Of a DNA stretch of 35,737 nt, positions 1 through 8,577 are shown in pieces. Source of the stretch: Melioribacteraceae bacterium (GTDB lineage Bacteria; Bacteroidota; Ignavibacteria; Ignavibacteriales; Melioribacteraceae). Numbering within the stretch: position 1 is the stretch's first letter; the number at the start of each line of letters is the position of its first letter. The translations under genes and the position numbers were made by a program. The stretch spans positions 1-35,737 of the forward strand of contig JALSTB010000154.1 in NCBI GenBank assembly GCA_026983955.1, given 5' to 3'. Below the pieces are notes generated by a model. That model did not search any database. It was not told the origin of the DNA and saw nothing but the letters and a program-made list of their open reading frames with translations.

Positions 1-1001
1 TGAAGTTGGGCAATACATACAAAGAAGCAGGCGTAAATCTTCAAGCGGGCGATGAAACCTTAGAGAAAATTAAACAATTTGTAAAATCGACATTCAATAA
101 AAATGTTCTAGCCGGAATAGGGCACTTTGGAGCTTTTTACGAACTGGATGTAAAAAAGTACAACAATCCGGTTTTGGTATCCAGCGTTGACGGTGTGGGC
201 ACGAAACTTAAAATTGCTATTCAGATGAACATTCACAATACTATAGGCCAGGATTTGGTAAATCATTGTATCAACGATATAGCGGTATGCGGAGCCAAAC
301 CGCTTTACTTTATGGATTATCTTGCATTCGGTAAACTCAAGCCGGAAACAGCCGCATCAATAATCGAAGGATTTGCAAAAGCATGCAAAGATAATAACGT
401 TGCTTTAATAGGCGGCGAAACAGCCGAAATGCCCGGTGTTTACGATGAAACCGATTATGACATTTCCGGAACAATTGTAGGCATTGTGGAAAAAGATAAA
501 ATCCTCGACGGCAAAAACGTTTCCCGCGGTGATATTTTAATAGGTTTTAAATCTTCAGGTTTGCACACAAACGGTTATTCGCTTGCGCGCAAAGTGCTTT
601 TGGGGAAATACGACTTGACGGAAAAACCGGGCGATCTCGAAAACACTTTGGGCATGGAATTGCTGAAAGTTCACAAATCGTATTTGAAATTAATTCAAGA
701 ACTCCATTCCCGTAATCTCGTTAAAGCATTTTCGCACATTACCGGCGGTGGTATTTTAGGAAACACCAAACGTGTGGTGCCGGAAAACCTTTCCATTGAT
801 ATTGATTGGAACGCTTGGGAACAACCGGATATATTCAAACTAATACAAAATACCGGCGGAATAACCGATGAAGAAATGAGACGTGTTTTTAATCTGGGAA
901 TAGGATTAATTGCCATTTGCGATGAACAAAATTTCAGCTCAGTAATTTCTCTGGCAAAAGGGATTAATGAAGAAGGAATCATTATCGGCAAAATAAAATG
1001 A
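1..1001 (+). CDS. purM: Phosphoribosylformylglycinamidine cyclo-ligase (AIR synthetase), 5' edge clipped
   Basis: PurM uses ATP to close formylglycinamidine ribonucleotide into aminoimidazole ribonucleotide, a cytosolic step of purine synthesis. The N-terminal TYKEAGV segment, the SSVDGVGTKLK nucleotide-binding stretch, the GGETAEMPGVY motif and FKSSGLHTNGYSLAR are all family hallmarks, and about 332 residues is near the usual PurM length. A TTG at position 6 could start translation. However, the codon two places upstream is NTG, with only its last two bases (TG) inside the window, so the natural start is probably an ATG one base before the window, giving Met-Lys-Leu-Gly. The stop overlaps the start of the next gene as ATGA, so the lipoprotein gene is probably translationally coupled. 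Function is firm; the exact start is an inference. Confidence 0.96.
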   Translation, partial: KLGNTYKEAGVNLQAGDETLEKIKQFVKSTFNKNVLAGIGHFGAFYELDVKKYNNPVLVSSVDGVGTKLKIAIQMNIHNTIGQDLVNHCINDIAVCGAKPLYFMDYLAFGKLKPETAASIIEGFAKACKDNNVALIGGETAEMPGVYDETDYDISGTIVGIVEKDKILDGKNVSRGDILIGFKSSGLHTNGYSLARKVLLGKYDLTEKPGDLENTLGMELLKVHKSYLKLIQELHSRNLVKAFSHITGGGILGNTKRVVPENLSIDIDWNAWEQPDIFKLIQNTGGITDEEMRRVFNLGIGLIAICDEQNFSSVISLAKGINEEGIIIGKIK

Positions 1002-1495
1002 AAAATTTGCTGAAATATTTTTTATTGGCTCTTGTTTTATGGAATTGCGACGGCGGAATTCAACCCGGTATGCAAGAACCCGGCTTCAGCGGAACGATTT
1101 ACTTTATCGGGGAATGGCCCGATAGCGTTAAACGGACTCACATCGTGCTCTTCGAAGAACCTCTTTTGGATACTACCGACTTCAGCGCCGGAAATCTAAA
1201 ATATGTAAGTAACGAAATCCCTTACGGAGTTAAAGAATATAAGTACACAACGGAAAACAATTCATTGTTCGGTGTGATAAAACCGGGTGTGTACGGTTAC
1301 CTTGCTGTTGCGCAATCGACGTTGGAAACAATTTCGTTGAAACGGGAAGACTGGACAATCGCCGGTATTTATTATAATTCCGGTGATACGACAAAACCCG
1401 GAAAATTAATCATTCCGGAAAATACGTTTTTGCACAATATTGATATTATTTGCGATTTCAATCATCCGCCAGTTCAACCGCCCGGAGGGAAATGA
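998..1495 (+). CDS. Small predicted lipoprotein, function unknown
   Basis: This 165-residue protein has a short basic start, a hydrophobic stretch and a cysteine at residue 17 (LVLWNC), which fits a type II signal peptide of the loose kind seen in Bacteroidota lipoproteins. The remainder is rich in beta-prone and aromatic residues and ends in a Pro/Gly-rich tail. I recognise no domain. Its start overlaps the purM stop by four bases (ATGA), and its own end contains the ribosome binding site of the TonB-dependent receptor that follows. The tight coupling to the receptor suggests a surface or outer-membrane partner of that transporter. This is inferred from position only. A lone unrelated lipoprotein riding on the purM transcript is the alternative. 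Confidence 0.8.
   Translation: MKNLLKYFLLALVLWNCDGGIQPGMQEPGFSGTIYFIGEWPDSVKRTHIVLFEEPLLDTTDFSAGNLKYVSNEIPYGVKEYKYTTENNSLFGVIKPGVYGYLAVAQSTLETISLKREDWTIAGIYYNSGDTTKPGKLIIPENTFLHNIDIICDFNHPPVQPPGGK
1484..1489 (+). promoter_or_regulatory. Shine-Dalgarno site deciding the TonB receptor start
   Basis: GGAGGG lies eight bases before the ATG at 1498 and only two bases before the ATG at 1492. It therefore selects 1498 as the start and rules out the longer reading from 1450, which would put an unlikely polar extension ahead of the signal peptide. The site is inside the last codons of the upstream lipoprotein gene. Confidence 0.7.
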
Positions 1496-1497
1496 AA

Positions 1498-3669
1498 ATG
1501 AGTAAGGTATATAAAATAATCTCCGGAATTTTCTTACTTATTCCGGTTGTTTTGTTTGCACAGGAAGGAACAATTTCCGGTAAAGTAACCGATGAGAACG
1601 GAACCCCGCTTGCCGGTGTGAATATATTGCTGAAAAATACAAACTCCGGTACGGCAACAGATTTGGAGGGTGATTTTAATCTTTCAAACATTCCTTACGG
1701 CAATTACACACTCATTGCCTCGATGGTGGGTTATAAAAAATTTGTGAAAAATATTAAGGTTAATAAACCCGGATTAAACCTCAAAATTGTACTTCGGGAA
1801 ACCACCTTAAAATTTAATGAAGTTGTTGTTACCGCCGGAAAACACAGGCAAAAAATATTGGATTTACCGGTAAGCGCCGAAGTGATTTCACCTTACTTCA
1901 TTTCAAAAAAGAACTTTATAAAGTTGGATGATGTTTTGCGTTATGCGCCGGGCGTTAACGTTACGCTCGATCAAGTCAGTATCCGGGGCTCAAGCGGTTA
2001 CAGCCGCGGCGCAGGTACACGCGTATTGGTTGCCATCGACGGAATTCCGGCTTTTACCGGAGATACCGGTGAAATAATTTGGGAATTGGTTCCGGTAAGC
2101 GATTTGGATAGAGTTGAAATTATTAAAGGTGCGGCTAGTTCACTTTACGGTTCAAGTGCAATAGGAGGAGTAATTAACATTATCACCAAAAGTATTCCCC
2201 GTCAACCTGTAACTTTAATCAAAACACAAGTGGGAATTTACGACAAACCTTTCCACAAACAATGGGATTGGTCCGATAAATACCGGACGTTCAACAATTT
2301 GACCGTGAGTCATTCCAACAGTTTCGGCAATTTGGGAGTTGCCATTTCACTTACACGATACGAAGATATGAGTTACAGATTAAACGATTGGCAAAACAGA
2401 TTTTCCGGTTATTTCAAAAGTTTATACAAATTTTCCGATTCGGTCTCACTCTCATTTATGGCAACAGGATTTTACAGGGATAAAGCAACATTCGACTATT
2501 GGAAAAGTTCCCGCGAAGCTCTCGTTCCTTCGCCCAATCAAATTGGCAACGAAGTCCATTCGGAAAGGTTTTTATTCGGTTCAATTTACAAAAATAAAAT
2601 TTCACAAACATTAAGCTTAACACTCAAATCGAGCTGGTACCGCTCGTTTTGGAAAGACAAATCGGAAAGTAAAAACTTCTCAAGTTCAAATCAATACAGG
2701 GTGGAATTAATTACAAACTATAAATTCCGTAACGGTTTGTTCATTGTAGGAGGTTCAGAAATCAATTACGGAACGGTAAACTCGAATATTTTCGGTAACA
2801 AACATTCTGCGGGCTTTGCTTTTTACGCTCAGGCGGAATATAATTTCAACAACCGGTTGAAATTCTCCGGTGGCGCACGTTTCGACTATAACAAACTCCA
2901 CAATTTAAATCCGGAATATTCATTTTCACCTAAAATCGGATTCAATTACAAACTGAATAAACAAACGGTTTTCAGAGGCAATATCACCAAAGGGTTCAGA
3001 GCGCCCACCTTGGCGGAAACTTTTACTTCAACCATCACAAGCGGAATAAAAGTTAAACCTAATCCCACACTGAATTCCGAAACAAATTATAATTTCGAAA
3101 TTGGTATCAACAAACAATTAACCGGAAATATAAATTTGGACTTTGCGGTTTTTAACAATGAATTTTACGATATGATAGAACCGGCAATCGATATAACCGA
3201 CGGGGAAGTTACATTCAACAATGTAACACGCGCAAGAATAACCGGAGCGGAATTTACAGGCAAATTCAAAATTCCTTCTATCGATTTCTCAACCGGAATT
3301 AATTACACTCTGCTACTAACAAAAGATTTAAATAAAAACAAAACACTGAAATACCGTCCTAAACATTCGTTCAATATTCAAACCGATTTTACGCCGGGTA
3401 ATTTTTCCATCGGTGCGGATTTCAGATATTGGAGCCGTGTAGAGGAAATCGATATTGAACTGGTCGATTTGGGACTTGTTCCGAACGGAGACGAACGTGT
3501 TCCGGTTTATGTACTCGATTTCCGTACAGGCTATAATTTTTTCTCTCTCGGTTTTCCCGCCAATTTATTTTTAACGGTGAATAATGTGTTGAATTACAAT
3601 TATGTTGAAATGATTGGTAACATTTCACCCATAAGAAATATTTCGTTAAATTTGGAATTAATATTTTAA
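1498..3669 (+). CDS. TonB-dependent outer-membrane receptor with N-terminal carboxypeptidase-D-like domain
   Basis: This 723-residue protein is an outer-membrane active transporter energised by TonB. Residues 1-21 form a signal peptide ending LFAQ. A CarboxypepD_reg-like beta domain follows (about 24-100; ISGKVTDENGTPLAGVNILL). A short linker with the FNEVVVTAGK segment leads to the plug domain (about 115-235; VSIRGSSGYSRGAG, VEIIKGAASSLYGSSAIGGVINIITK). The rest is a beta barrel of alternating aromatic strands ending in phenylalanine, the usual outer-membrane insertion signal. The spacing and plug sequence are closer to BtuB/siderophore-type receptors than to the much longer SusC type. The substrate cannot be read from the sequence; a metal chelate or cobalamin is a guess. 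It is probably cotranscribed with the preceding lipoprotein. Confidence 0.92.
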   Translation: MSKVYKIISGIFLLIPVVLFAQEGTISGKVTDENGTPLAGVNILLKNTNSGTATDLEGDFNLSNIPYGNYTLIASMVGYKKFVKNIKVNKPGLNLKIVLRETTLKFNEVVVTAGKHRQKILDLPVSAEVISPYFISKKNFIKLDDVLRYAPGVNVTLDQVSIRGSSGYSRGAGTRVLVAIDGIPAFTGDTGEIIWELVPVSDLDRVEIIKGAASSLYGSSAIGGVINIITKSIPRQPVTLIKTQVGIYDKPFHKQWDWSDKYRTFNNLTVSHSNSFGNLGVAISLTRYEDMSYRLNDWQNRFSGYFKSLYKFSDSVSLSFMATGFYRDKATFDYWKSSREALVPSPNQIGNEVHSERFLFGSIYKNKISQTLSLTLKSSWYRSFWKDKSESKNFSSSNQYRVELITNYKFRNGLFIVGGSEINYGTVNSNIFGNKHSAGFAFYAQAEYNFNNRLKFSGGARFDYNKLHNLNPEYSFSPKIGFNYKLNKQTVFRGNITKGFRAPTLAETFTSTITSGIKVKPNPTLNSETNYNFEIGINKQLTGNINLDFAVFNNEFYDMIEPAIDITDGEVTFNNVTRARITGAEFTGKFKIPSIDFSTGINYTLLLTKDLNKNKTLKYRPKHSFNIQTDFTPGNFSIGADFRYWSRVEEIDIELVDLGLVPNGDERVPVYVLDFRTGYNFFSLGFPANLFLTVNNVLNYNYVEMIGNISPIRNISLNLELIF

Positions 3670-3696
3670 CCTCAAACTCCAAACAAAGGAAAACGT

Positions 3697-5055
3697 ATGT
3701 TTATCGATTCTCACGCACATCTGTTTTATCCGAATTTCAACGGCGAAGTTGACCAAGTAATAGAACGGGCGAAAACCGCCGGCGTGGATTATATTTTAGT
3801 ACCGGCTACCGATTTGGCATCTTCGGCGCAAGCAATAGATTTGGCCGAACAATTCGACATGGTTTATGCCGCCGTTGGAGTTCACCCGCACGATACAAAA
3901 GAATGGGAAGATTCGTTGATTCCCAAATTGGAAAAATTGGCTCAACATCCAAAAGTTGTCGCAATCGGTGAAATCGGTCTCGATTATTACTACGATTTTT
4001 CACCAAAAGAAAAACAAATTCACGCTTTCAAAAAGCAAATAGACTTGGCATTAAAATTAAACAAACCTATTATCGTTCATAACCGTCAATCGAATGACGA
4101 TATAATGGAAATCATCCGTGAATACAAGGGTTCCGGATTACGTGCGCATTTTCACTGTTTTGCCGGCAATGCCGAAGATGCAAAAGAATTAATTGCAATG
4201 AGGCACTTCATTTCATTTACCGGAAATATTACATTCAAAAAAGCCGACGATGTAAGAAAAATTGCAAGCCAATTAAGCGTGGAAGACATGCTTTTGGAAA
4301 CAGATTCGCCTTTTCTAACTCCGGTTCCATACAGAGGCAAAAGAAACGAACCTTCATACATAACTTTTATTGCGGAAAAGCTTGCCGAACTTCAACATTT
4401 GAGGACGGAAGACGTGGCTCGAACAACATCTTACAATGCTTACCGCTTATACGGCATCGGGGAAAAACCGCCGTTGAGTTTTACTTATCAAATCGGAAAT
4501 TCACTTTATATCAATGTAACCAACCGTTGTAATGCCGATTGTGTTTTCTGCGACAGAAAAGGTGAAGCGGTAATAAACGGCTATAACCTTAAAATGGATA
4601 AATCTCAAGAACCGCCGGCTGAAAAATATATCGAAGAAATCGGCGATCCGAGAAAATATAAGGAAATAGTTTTTTGCGGTTACGGCGAACCGACAATACG
4701 GTGGGAAGTTGTTAAAGAAGTTGCCAAATATGTTAAACAACACGGTGGGAAAACAAGATTGAACACCGATGGACACGGAAACTTCATCAATAAACGTGAT
4801 ATCACTCCGGAACTTAAAGACTTAATTGATACTGTTTCAATTAGTTTAAATTCAACAGACCCGGAACAATATGCAAAACTTATGAGAGTTGACCCGAAAC
4901 TACATCAAGAGATGCTCGACTTTGCCAAAAAAGCGAAAAAATATTCAAAAGTCGTTATGACAATCGTAGGAATGAACGAAGTGGATTCCGGAAAAGCTAA
5001 AAAATTCGTTACGGAAGAATTGGGTGTTGATTTCAGGGAAAGGGTTTACTTCTAA
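3697..5055 (+). CDS. TatD-family metal-dependent hydrolase fused to a radical SAM domain
   Basis: This 452-residue protein joins two enzymes. Residues 1-255 are a full TatD-type hydrolase: metal ligands appear as DSHAH (H6, H8), GEIGLDYYY (E92), H128, HFH (H151, H153) and ETDSP (D203). TatD proteins are metal-dependent nucleases of the amidohydrolase superfamily. From about residue 268 a radical SAM domain begins, with the CX3CX2C cluster motif C278/C282/C285 in NRCNADCVFC, followed by a glycine-rich FCGYGEPT motif typical of SAM binding. A TatD-linked radical SAM family is known from family catalogues, usually as a neighbouring gene. I infer that the fusion reflects a shared, still unknown reaction. 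AAAGGA before the ATG is a good ribosome binding site. No stop or frameshift separates the halves. Confidence 0.9.
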   Translation: MFIDSHAHLFYPNFNGEVDQVIERAKTAGVDYILVPATDLASSAQAIDLAEQFDMVYAAVGVHPHDTKEWEDSLIPKLEKLAQHPKVVAIGEIGLDYYYDFSPKEKQIHAFKKQIDLALKLNKPIIVHNRQSNDDIMEIIREYKGSGLRAHFHCFAGNAEDAKELIAMRHFISFTGNITFKKADDVRKIASQLSVEDMLLETDSPFLTPVPYRGKRNEPSYITFIAEKLAELQHLRTEDVARTTSYNAYRLYGIGEKPPLSFTYQIGNSLYINVTNRCNADCVFCDRKGEAVINGYNLKMDKSQEPPAEKYIEEIGDPRKYKEIVFCGYGEPTIRWEVVKEVAKYVKQHGGKTRLNTDGHGNFINKRDITPELKDLIDTVSISLNSTDPEQYAKLMRVDPKLHQEMLDFAKKAKKYSKVVMTIVGMNEVDSGKAKKFVTEELGVDFRERVYF

Positions 5056-5074
5056 AACTAACGGTTTGTTTTTT

Positions 5075-6496
5075 ATGTTAAAAAAAACTTTTCTGATAAT
5101 ATGGTTTTTCACCAACTTAGCTTTGTTAGCCCAAAACAACGAGTTGACGAAACAAATTGATGAAATTCTCTCGGACGACTTTTTCGAATCGACCAACATT
5201 GCAATTGATGTGTATGATTTAACGGCGAACAAAACCGTTTACCGTAAAAACGAAAAATTGCTTATGCACCCCGCATCGAATATGAAAATTCTAACCAGCG
5301 TTGCCGCCTTGTTATCCCTCGATTCATCATTTACGTTCAATACATCGGTATATTATTCTGGTTTGTTAATGGAATCGGTCTGTTACGGCGATTTGTATTT
5401 CGTCGGTGGATGCGATCCGGATTTCACATCGGATGATTTGGATTCATTGGTAAAGTCGATTAAAGAATTCGGAATTAATGAAATCCGTGGGAACCTTTAC
5501 GGCGATGTTTCATTACTCGATTCGCTATTTTGGGGCAACGGTTGGATGTGGGACGATGACCCGAGCACCGATTTCCCTTACATGACGCCTTTAATTATTA
5601 ACGATGCCGCAGTTAAAATTTCTTACGAACCGAACTTGATCGATAAACCGGTTGTAGTTAAAACAATTCCCCAATCCAAATTTTTTGACATCGAAAATAC
5701 TTCGGTTACGATAAAAGAAGACACATCCGATCTTACAATTACCCGGGATTGGATAAACCGGGAAAACACTATAATTGTTAAAGGAACACTTTCTTACAAG
5801 GCTTTGCCGGATACAACGGAACTAAACCTTGTGCATCCCGAAAAATATTTTCTCACCCTTGCGGAAGAAAGTCTGAAAAAAAACGGAATAATATTCGACG
5901 GGTTTGTGGATACTGCCACAATGCCTTTGTTTACACATCATATTGCAACCTTCGAAAGGAGCTTGGATTCCGTACTTGTGAATTTAAACAAAGAGAGCGA
6001 TAACCTTAGTGCCGAAATGCTTTTGCGCGCCATGGCTTATACTTATTTCGGAAAACCGGCAACAGCAGAAAACGGATTGAAGCTGATCGACAGTCTGGTT
6101 AATATGACCGGATTGGATCCAACCGACTACAAATTTGCCGACGGCTCAGGCGTTTCAAGATATAATTTGGTAACCGCCGAGCTTCTTCTTGAAGTGTTAA
6201 AATATATATACTACAATCATCATGACAAGTATGTGAAATTATACAACTCTTTCCCCATTGCCGGCGTGGACGGAACGTTGGAAAACAGGATGACCAATTC
6301 AACTTCATCCGGGAATGTACACGCAAAAACCGGTTCACTCAGCGGTGTAAGTTCGCTCTCGGGTTATTTAACAACCAAGAACAATCATCAAATTGCATTT
6401 TCTATCTTAATGCAAAATTACATCGAAAGTTCCAGTGTTCCGAGATTGATTCAAGACAAAATCTGCGATATTTTAACTTCTTCAATAATTGAATAA
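5075..6496 (+). CDS. dacB: D-alanyl-D-alanine carboxypeptidase/endopeptidase, PBP4 type
   Basis: PBP4-class enzymes trim or cleave peptidoglycan peptides in the periplasm. The 473-residue product has a signal peptide (MLKKTFLIIW, ending in LLAQ) and the three active-site motifs of serine peptidase family S13: SNMK with nucleophile S68 and K71, SDN at 308-310, and KTG at 418-420. The long insertion between the first two motifs is characteristic of the family, and the length matches E. coli PBP4 (477). I chose the ATG at 5075 because it begins the signal peptide; an upstream start at 5024 would overlap the radical SAM gene and add a polar extension. It lies 19 bases after that gene, on the same presumed transcript. 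Confidence 0.93.
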   Translation: MLKKTFLIIWFFTNLALLAQNNELTKQIDEILSDDFFESTNIAIDVYDLTANKTVYRKNEKLLMHPASNMKILTSVAALLSLDSSFTFNTSVYYSGLLMESVCYGDLYFVGGCDPDFTSDDLDSLVKSIKEFGINEIRGNLYGDVSLLDSLFWGNGWMWDDDPSTDFPYMTPLIINDAAVKISYEPNLIDKPVVVKTIPQSKFFDIENTSVTIKEDTSDLTITRDWINRENTIIVKGTLSYKALPDTTELNLVHPEKYFLTLAEESLKKNGIIFDGFVDTATMPLFTHHIATFERSLDSVLVNLNKESDNLSAEMLLRAMAYTYFGKPATAENGLKLIDSLVNMTGLDPTDYKFADGSGVSRYNLVTAELLLEVLKYIYYNHHDKYVKLYNSFPIAGVDGTLENRMTNSTSSGNVHAKTGSLSGVSSLSGYLTTKNNHQIAFSILMQNYIESSSVPRLIQDKICDILTSSIIE

Positions 6497-6501
6497 AGCC
6501 G

Positions 6502-7353
6502 ATGGAAAATTTTGTAAAATTCCTCATAAAAACCGAGCCGTTCAACCCGGAACTTTTAAGCGGGGTTTTGTGGGAACTTGAAATTTCCGGAATTGAAGAG
6601 AGCGATAACTTTATTTCCGCTTATGCAAAAATAAGCTCGCAATTGGATAAAGAAGCAATCGAAAGGCTTCTAAATAAATTGAAGGCGGAAAATTTAATCG
6701 AAAGTTTCATCGTAACCGAAGAGGAAATTGAAAATAAAAACTGGAACGAAGAATGGGAAAAGAAACAAGAAATAATTAAAATTCCACCGCACATTGTTAT
6801 TCGTCCGTCATTCAAAAATTACGAACCGGAAAAAGAGGAAATTGTAATAATCATTAATCCAAAAATGTCGTTCGGTACGGGGAGACACGAAACAACCCGT
6901 TTGATGTTGGAAATGCTGCAAAAATATATTAATCAAGGAGATGAAGTTTTGGATGTGGGCAGCGGAACGGGAGTGCTATCAATTGCCGCAGCAAAAATGA
7001 GCGCAAGGCGAGTCCTTGCAATAGATAATGATGAATGGTGTTACATTAACGGTATTGAAAATGTTCAAATAAATAAAGTTTCCGGTATAGTGGAAGTACT
7101 GCACACGGAAATCGGTTCAATAAAAAACCGGAAATTCGATTTGGTTTTAGCAAACATTAATAAGAACATTTTGTTATCAATACAAAAAGAACTCGCCCGC
7201 ACTACTAATAAAAGCGGCAGATTAATTCTTTCGGGAATACTCAATTCCGATGAAAGCGAATTAATCCGAACTTTTGAAAACTATTCGTTTAACTTACTCG
7301 AAGTAAAAAGATTAAACGAATGGTCTGCTTTAACTTTTAAAAAGCAAAATTAA
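6502..7353 (+). CDS. prmA: Ribosomal protein L11 methyltransferase
   Basis: PrmA uses S-adenosylmethionine to trimethylate ribosomal protein L11. The 283-residue product shows the family order: an N-terminal alpha/beta domain, the NWNEEWEK linker motif, the diagnostic PKMSFGTGRHETT segment, the SAM-binding loop VLDVGSGTGVLSIAA, and the LANI motif. It sits five bases after dacB with no clear Shine-Dalgarno site, so translation may depend on coupling. Its stop TAA overlaps the stop of the opposing MarR gene within the four bases TTAA. Confidence 0.95.
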   Translation: MENFVKFLIKTEPFNPELLSGVLWELEISGIEESDNFISAYAKISSQLDKEAIERLLNKLKAENLIESFIVTEEEIENKNWNEEWEKKQEIIKIPPHIVIRPSFKNYEPEKEEIVIIINPKMSFGTGRHETTRLMLEMLQKYINQGDEVLDVGSGTGVLSIAAAKMSARRVLAIDNDEWCYINGIENVQINKVSGIVEVLHTEIGSIKNRKFDLVLANINKNILLSIQKELARTTNKSGRLILSGILNSDESELIRTFENYSFNLLEVKRLNEWSALTFKKQN

Positions 7354-7778
7354 GAAGCTATTTTATTCAACAGTTTCAACAATTGCTTCAATTCGTTTTC
7401 CGACAATTTATTCGTAAAACTTTGCAAAGTTTTTACATGTTCCGGAAAAAGTTTCTCGAATTTTTGTTTTCCTTTCGGAGTGATTTCCGCGTTAATAACT
7501 CTGCGGTCTTCTTTCGAAGGATTTCTTTTTACGAGATTTTCTTTTTCCAAATTGTCGATTACACATGTGATATTTGCACCGGTCACATGCATTTGTTCGC
7601 TAATTCTCTTCAAAGGAATACTTCCCTTTTCAGTTAGAATTTCAAGAACACTAAATTGAGGGCTGGTTAACTTGTGCGCATATACTTTTTGAGCATGAGC
7701 TCTTTTCAGTACTTCGTACGCTTTGTTCATTGTTTCCCACAATTCGAGTGCTGCTTGTGCTTTGGTTTGTTTAGCCAT
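7350..7778 (-). CDS. MarR-family winged-helix transcriptional regulator
   Basis: This 142-residue protein has the MarR layout: helices for dimerisation at both ends and a central winged helix (about 45-105). The recognition region is PLKRISEQMHVTGANITCVIDNLEKENLVKR, here noted as residues ending in the wing motif NPSKEDRRV, with ITPKG after it. MarR proteins are usually repressors relieved by small phenolic or lipophilic ligands. The start has a strong ribosome binding site (GGAAGGGAG). The gene follows the YgjP-type gene by 18 bases, so the pair is probably one transcript read from the promoter near 8504-8534. The divergent men operon begins close by and could be a target, but nothing in the sequence proves that. 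Confidence 0.9.
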   Translation of the reverse strand: MAKQTKAQAALELWETMNKAYEVLKRAHAQKVYAHKLTSPQFSVLEILTEKGSIPLKRISEQMHVTGANITCVIDNLEKENLVKRNPSKEDRRVINAEITPKGKQKFEKLFPEHVKTLQSFTNKLSENELKQLLKLLNKIAS

Positions 7779-7796
7779 GTTTCTTTCTCCCTTCCA

Positions 7797-8465
7797 TTAG
7801 TTAAGAAATAAGCCTAATTGATGTTTGTGGATTTTGTAATCGGGCATAATTGCCTCCACTAATTTCCAAAATTTTTTCGAATGATTCATTTCTTTTAAGT
7901 GACACAATTCGTGTACAACAACATAATCAATAATTTTATTGTTAAAATACATAAGTTTATAATTAAAAGAAAGTGTTCCGTTACTCGAACAGCTTCCCCA
8001 GCGGTTTTTTTGTCCGCGAATAACAACTTTATTGTATACAAATCCGGCTTTACCGGAAAAATATTCAACTCTTTTGGGTATATACCGTTCTGCTTCTTTT
8101 TTTAGCCAATCGTTATAAAGCTTTCTTATATTTTCAACTTTATTTGTATTCAATATTAATAATTTATTATCTAATATCAAAGATGTTTTCGATTGACGCA
8201 AATTATTTCCGGTTACTACTTTCAATTCATTTCCAAGGAAATAAAACTTCCTTAGTTTATTTTGAATATTTTGGTAATTTTTAAGTATCGCTTTATTTTT
8301 AATAAACATTAGTTCTTCGGCCTGTGAAATACTTACAAATCTCGGTACTATTAAATGTATTTCACCGTCCAAATTTATTTTTAACCGAACATATTTGGCT
8401 TTATTGCTCTTTTTAACCGAATATGTTATTTTATTGCCGTTTATGTTAACGGATTTATTATTCAA
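7797..8465 (-). CDS. YgjP-type (DUF45) zinc metallopeptidase-like protein
   Basis: The product carries the YgjP/WLM-like signature: RWGSCSSNGTLSFNYKL followed by VVHELCHLKEMNHSKKFW, giving the HEXXH zinc motif (HELCH) and a third histidine in NHSKKFW. Family members are predicted cytosolic metallopeptidases of poorly known role. I place the start at the TTG at 8465, giving 222 residues beginning NNKSVNINGNKITYSV, which matches the usual family start. A longer reading from a TTG at 8534 adds about 23 AT-biased residues, and that TTG coincides with the -33 element of a promoter (8504-8534). There is no ATG upstream in frame. The family call is firm and the start is moderate. Confidence 0.85.
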   Translation of the reverse strand: MNNKSVNINGNKITYSVKKSNKAKYVRLKINLDGEIHLIVPRFVSISQAEELMFIKNKAILKNYQNIQNKLRKFYFLGNELKVVTGNNLRQSKTSLILDNKLLILNTNKVENIRKLYNDWLKKEAERYIPKRVEYFSGKAGFVYNKVVIRGQKNRWGSCSSNGTLSFNYKLMYFNNKIIDYVVVHELCHLKEMNHSKKFWKLVEAIMPDYKIHKHQLGLFLN

Positions 8466-8503
8466 TATTAATATTACGATATAGTAATGTGCAAGTTTAA
8501 AAT

Positions 8504-8534
8504 TAAAATTAACTCTTTTAATTTGAAAGTTCAA
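8504..8534 (-). promoter_or_regulatory. Candidate Bacteroidota-type promoter for the YgjP-marR unit
   Basis: On the minus strand TTG (8534-8532) is followed, after exactly 20 bases, by TAATTTTA (8511-8504), one mismatch from TAnnTTTG. It lies about 39 bases before the proposed TTG start at 8465. It overlaps the -33 element of the oppositely directed menF promoter. Confidence 0.4.
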
Positions 8535-8552
8535 GTAGAAACGTTATATTTA
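8523..8552 (+). promoter_or_regulatory. Candidate promoter of the menaquinone operon
   Basis: TTG (8523-8525), 19 bases, then TATATTTA (8545-8552) matches the Bacteroidota consensus with one mismatch. The same bases read as a sigma-70 pair, TTGAAA-N16-TATATT. The predicted transcript would start around 8557, about 20 bases before the TTG start codon of menF. Confidence 0.45.
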
Positions 8553-8577
8553 TGTATTATTTTTTAGACGGGAAAAA

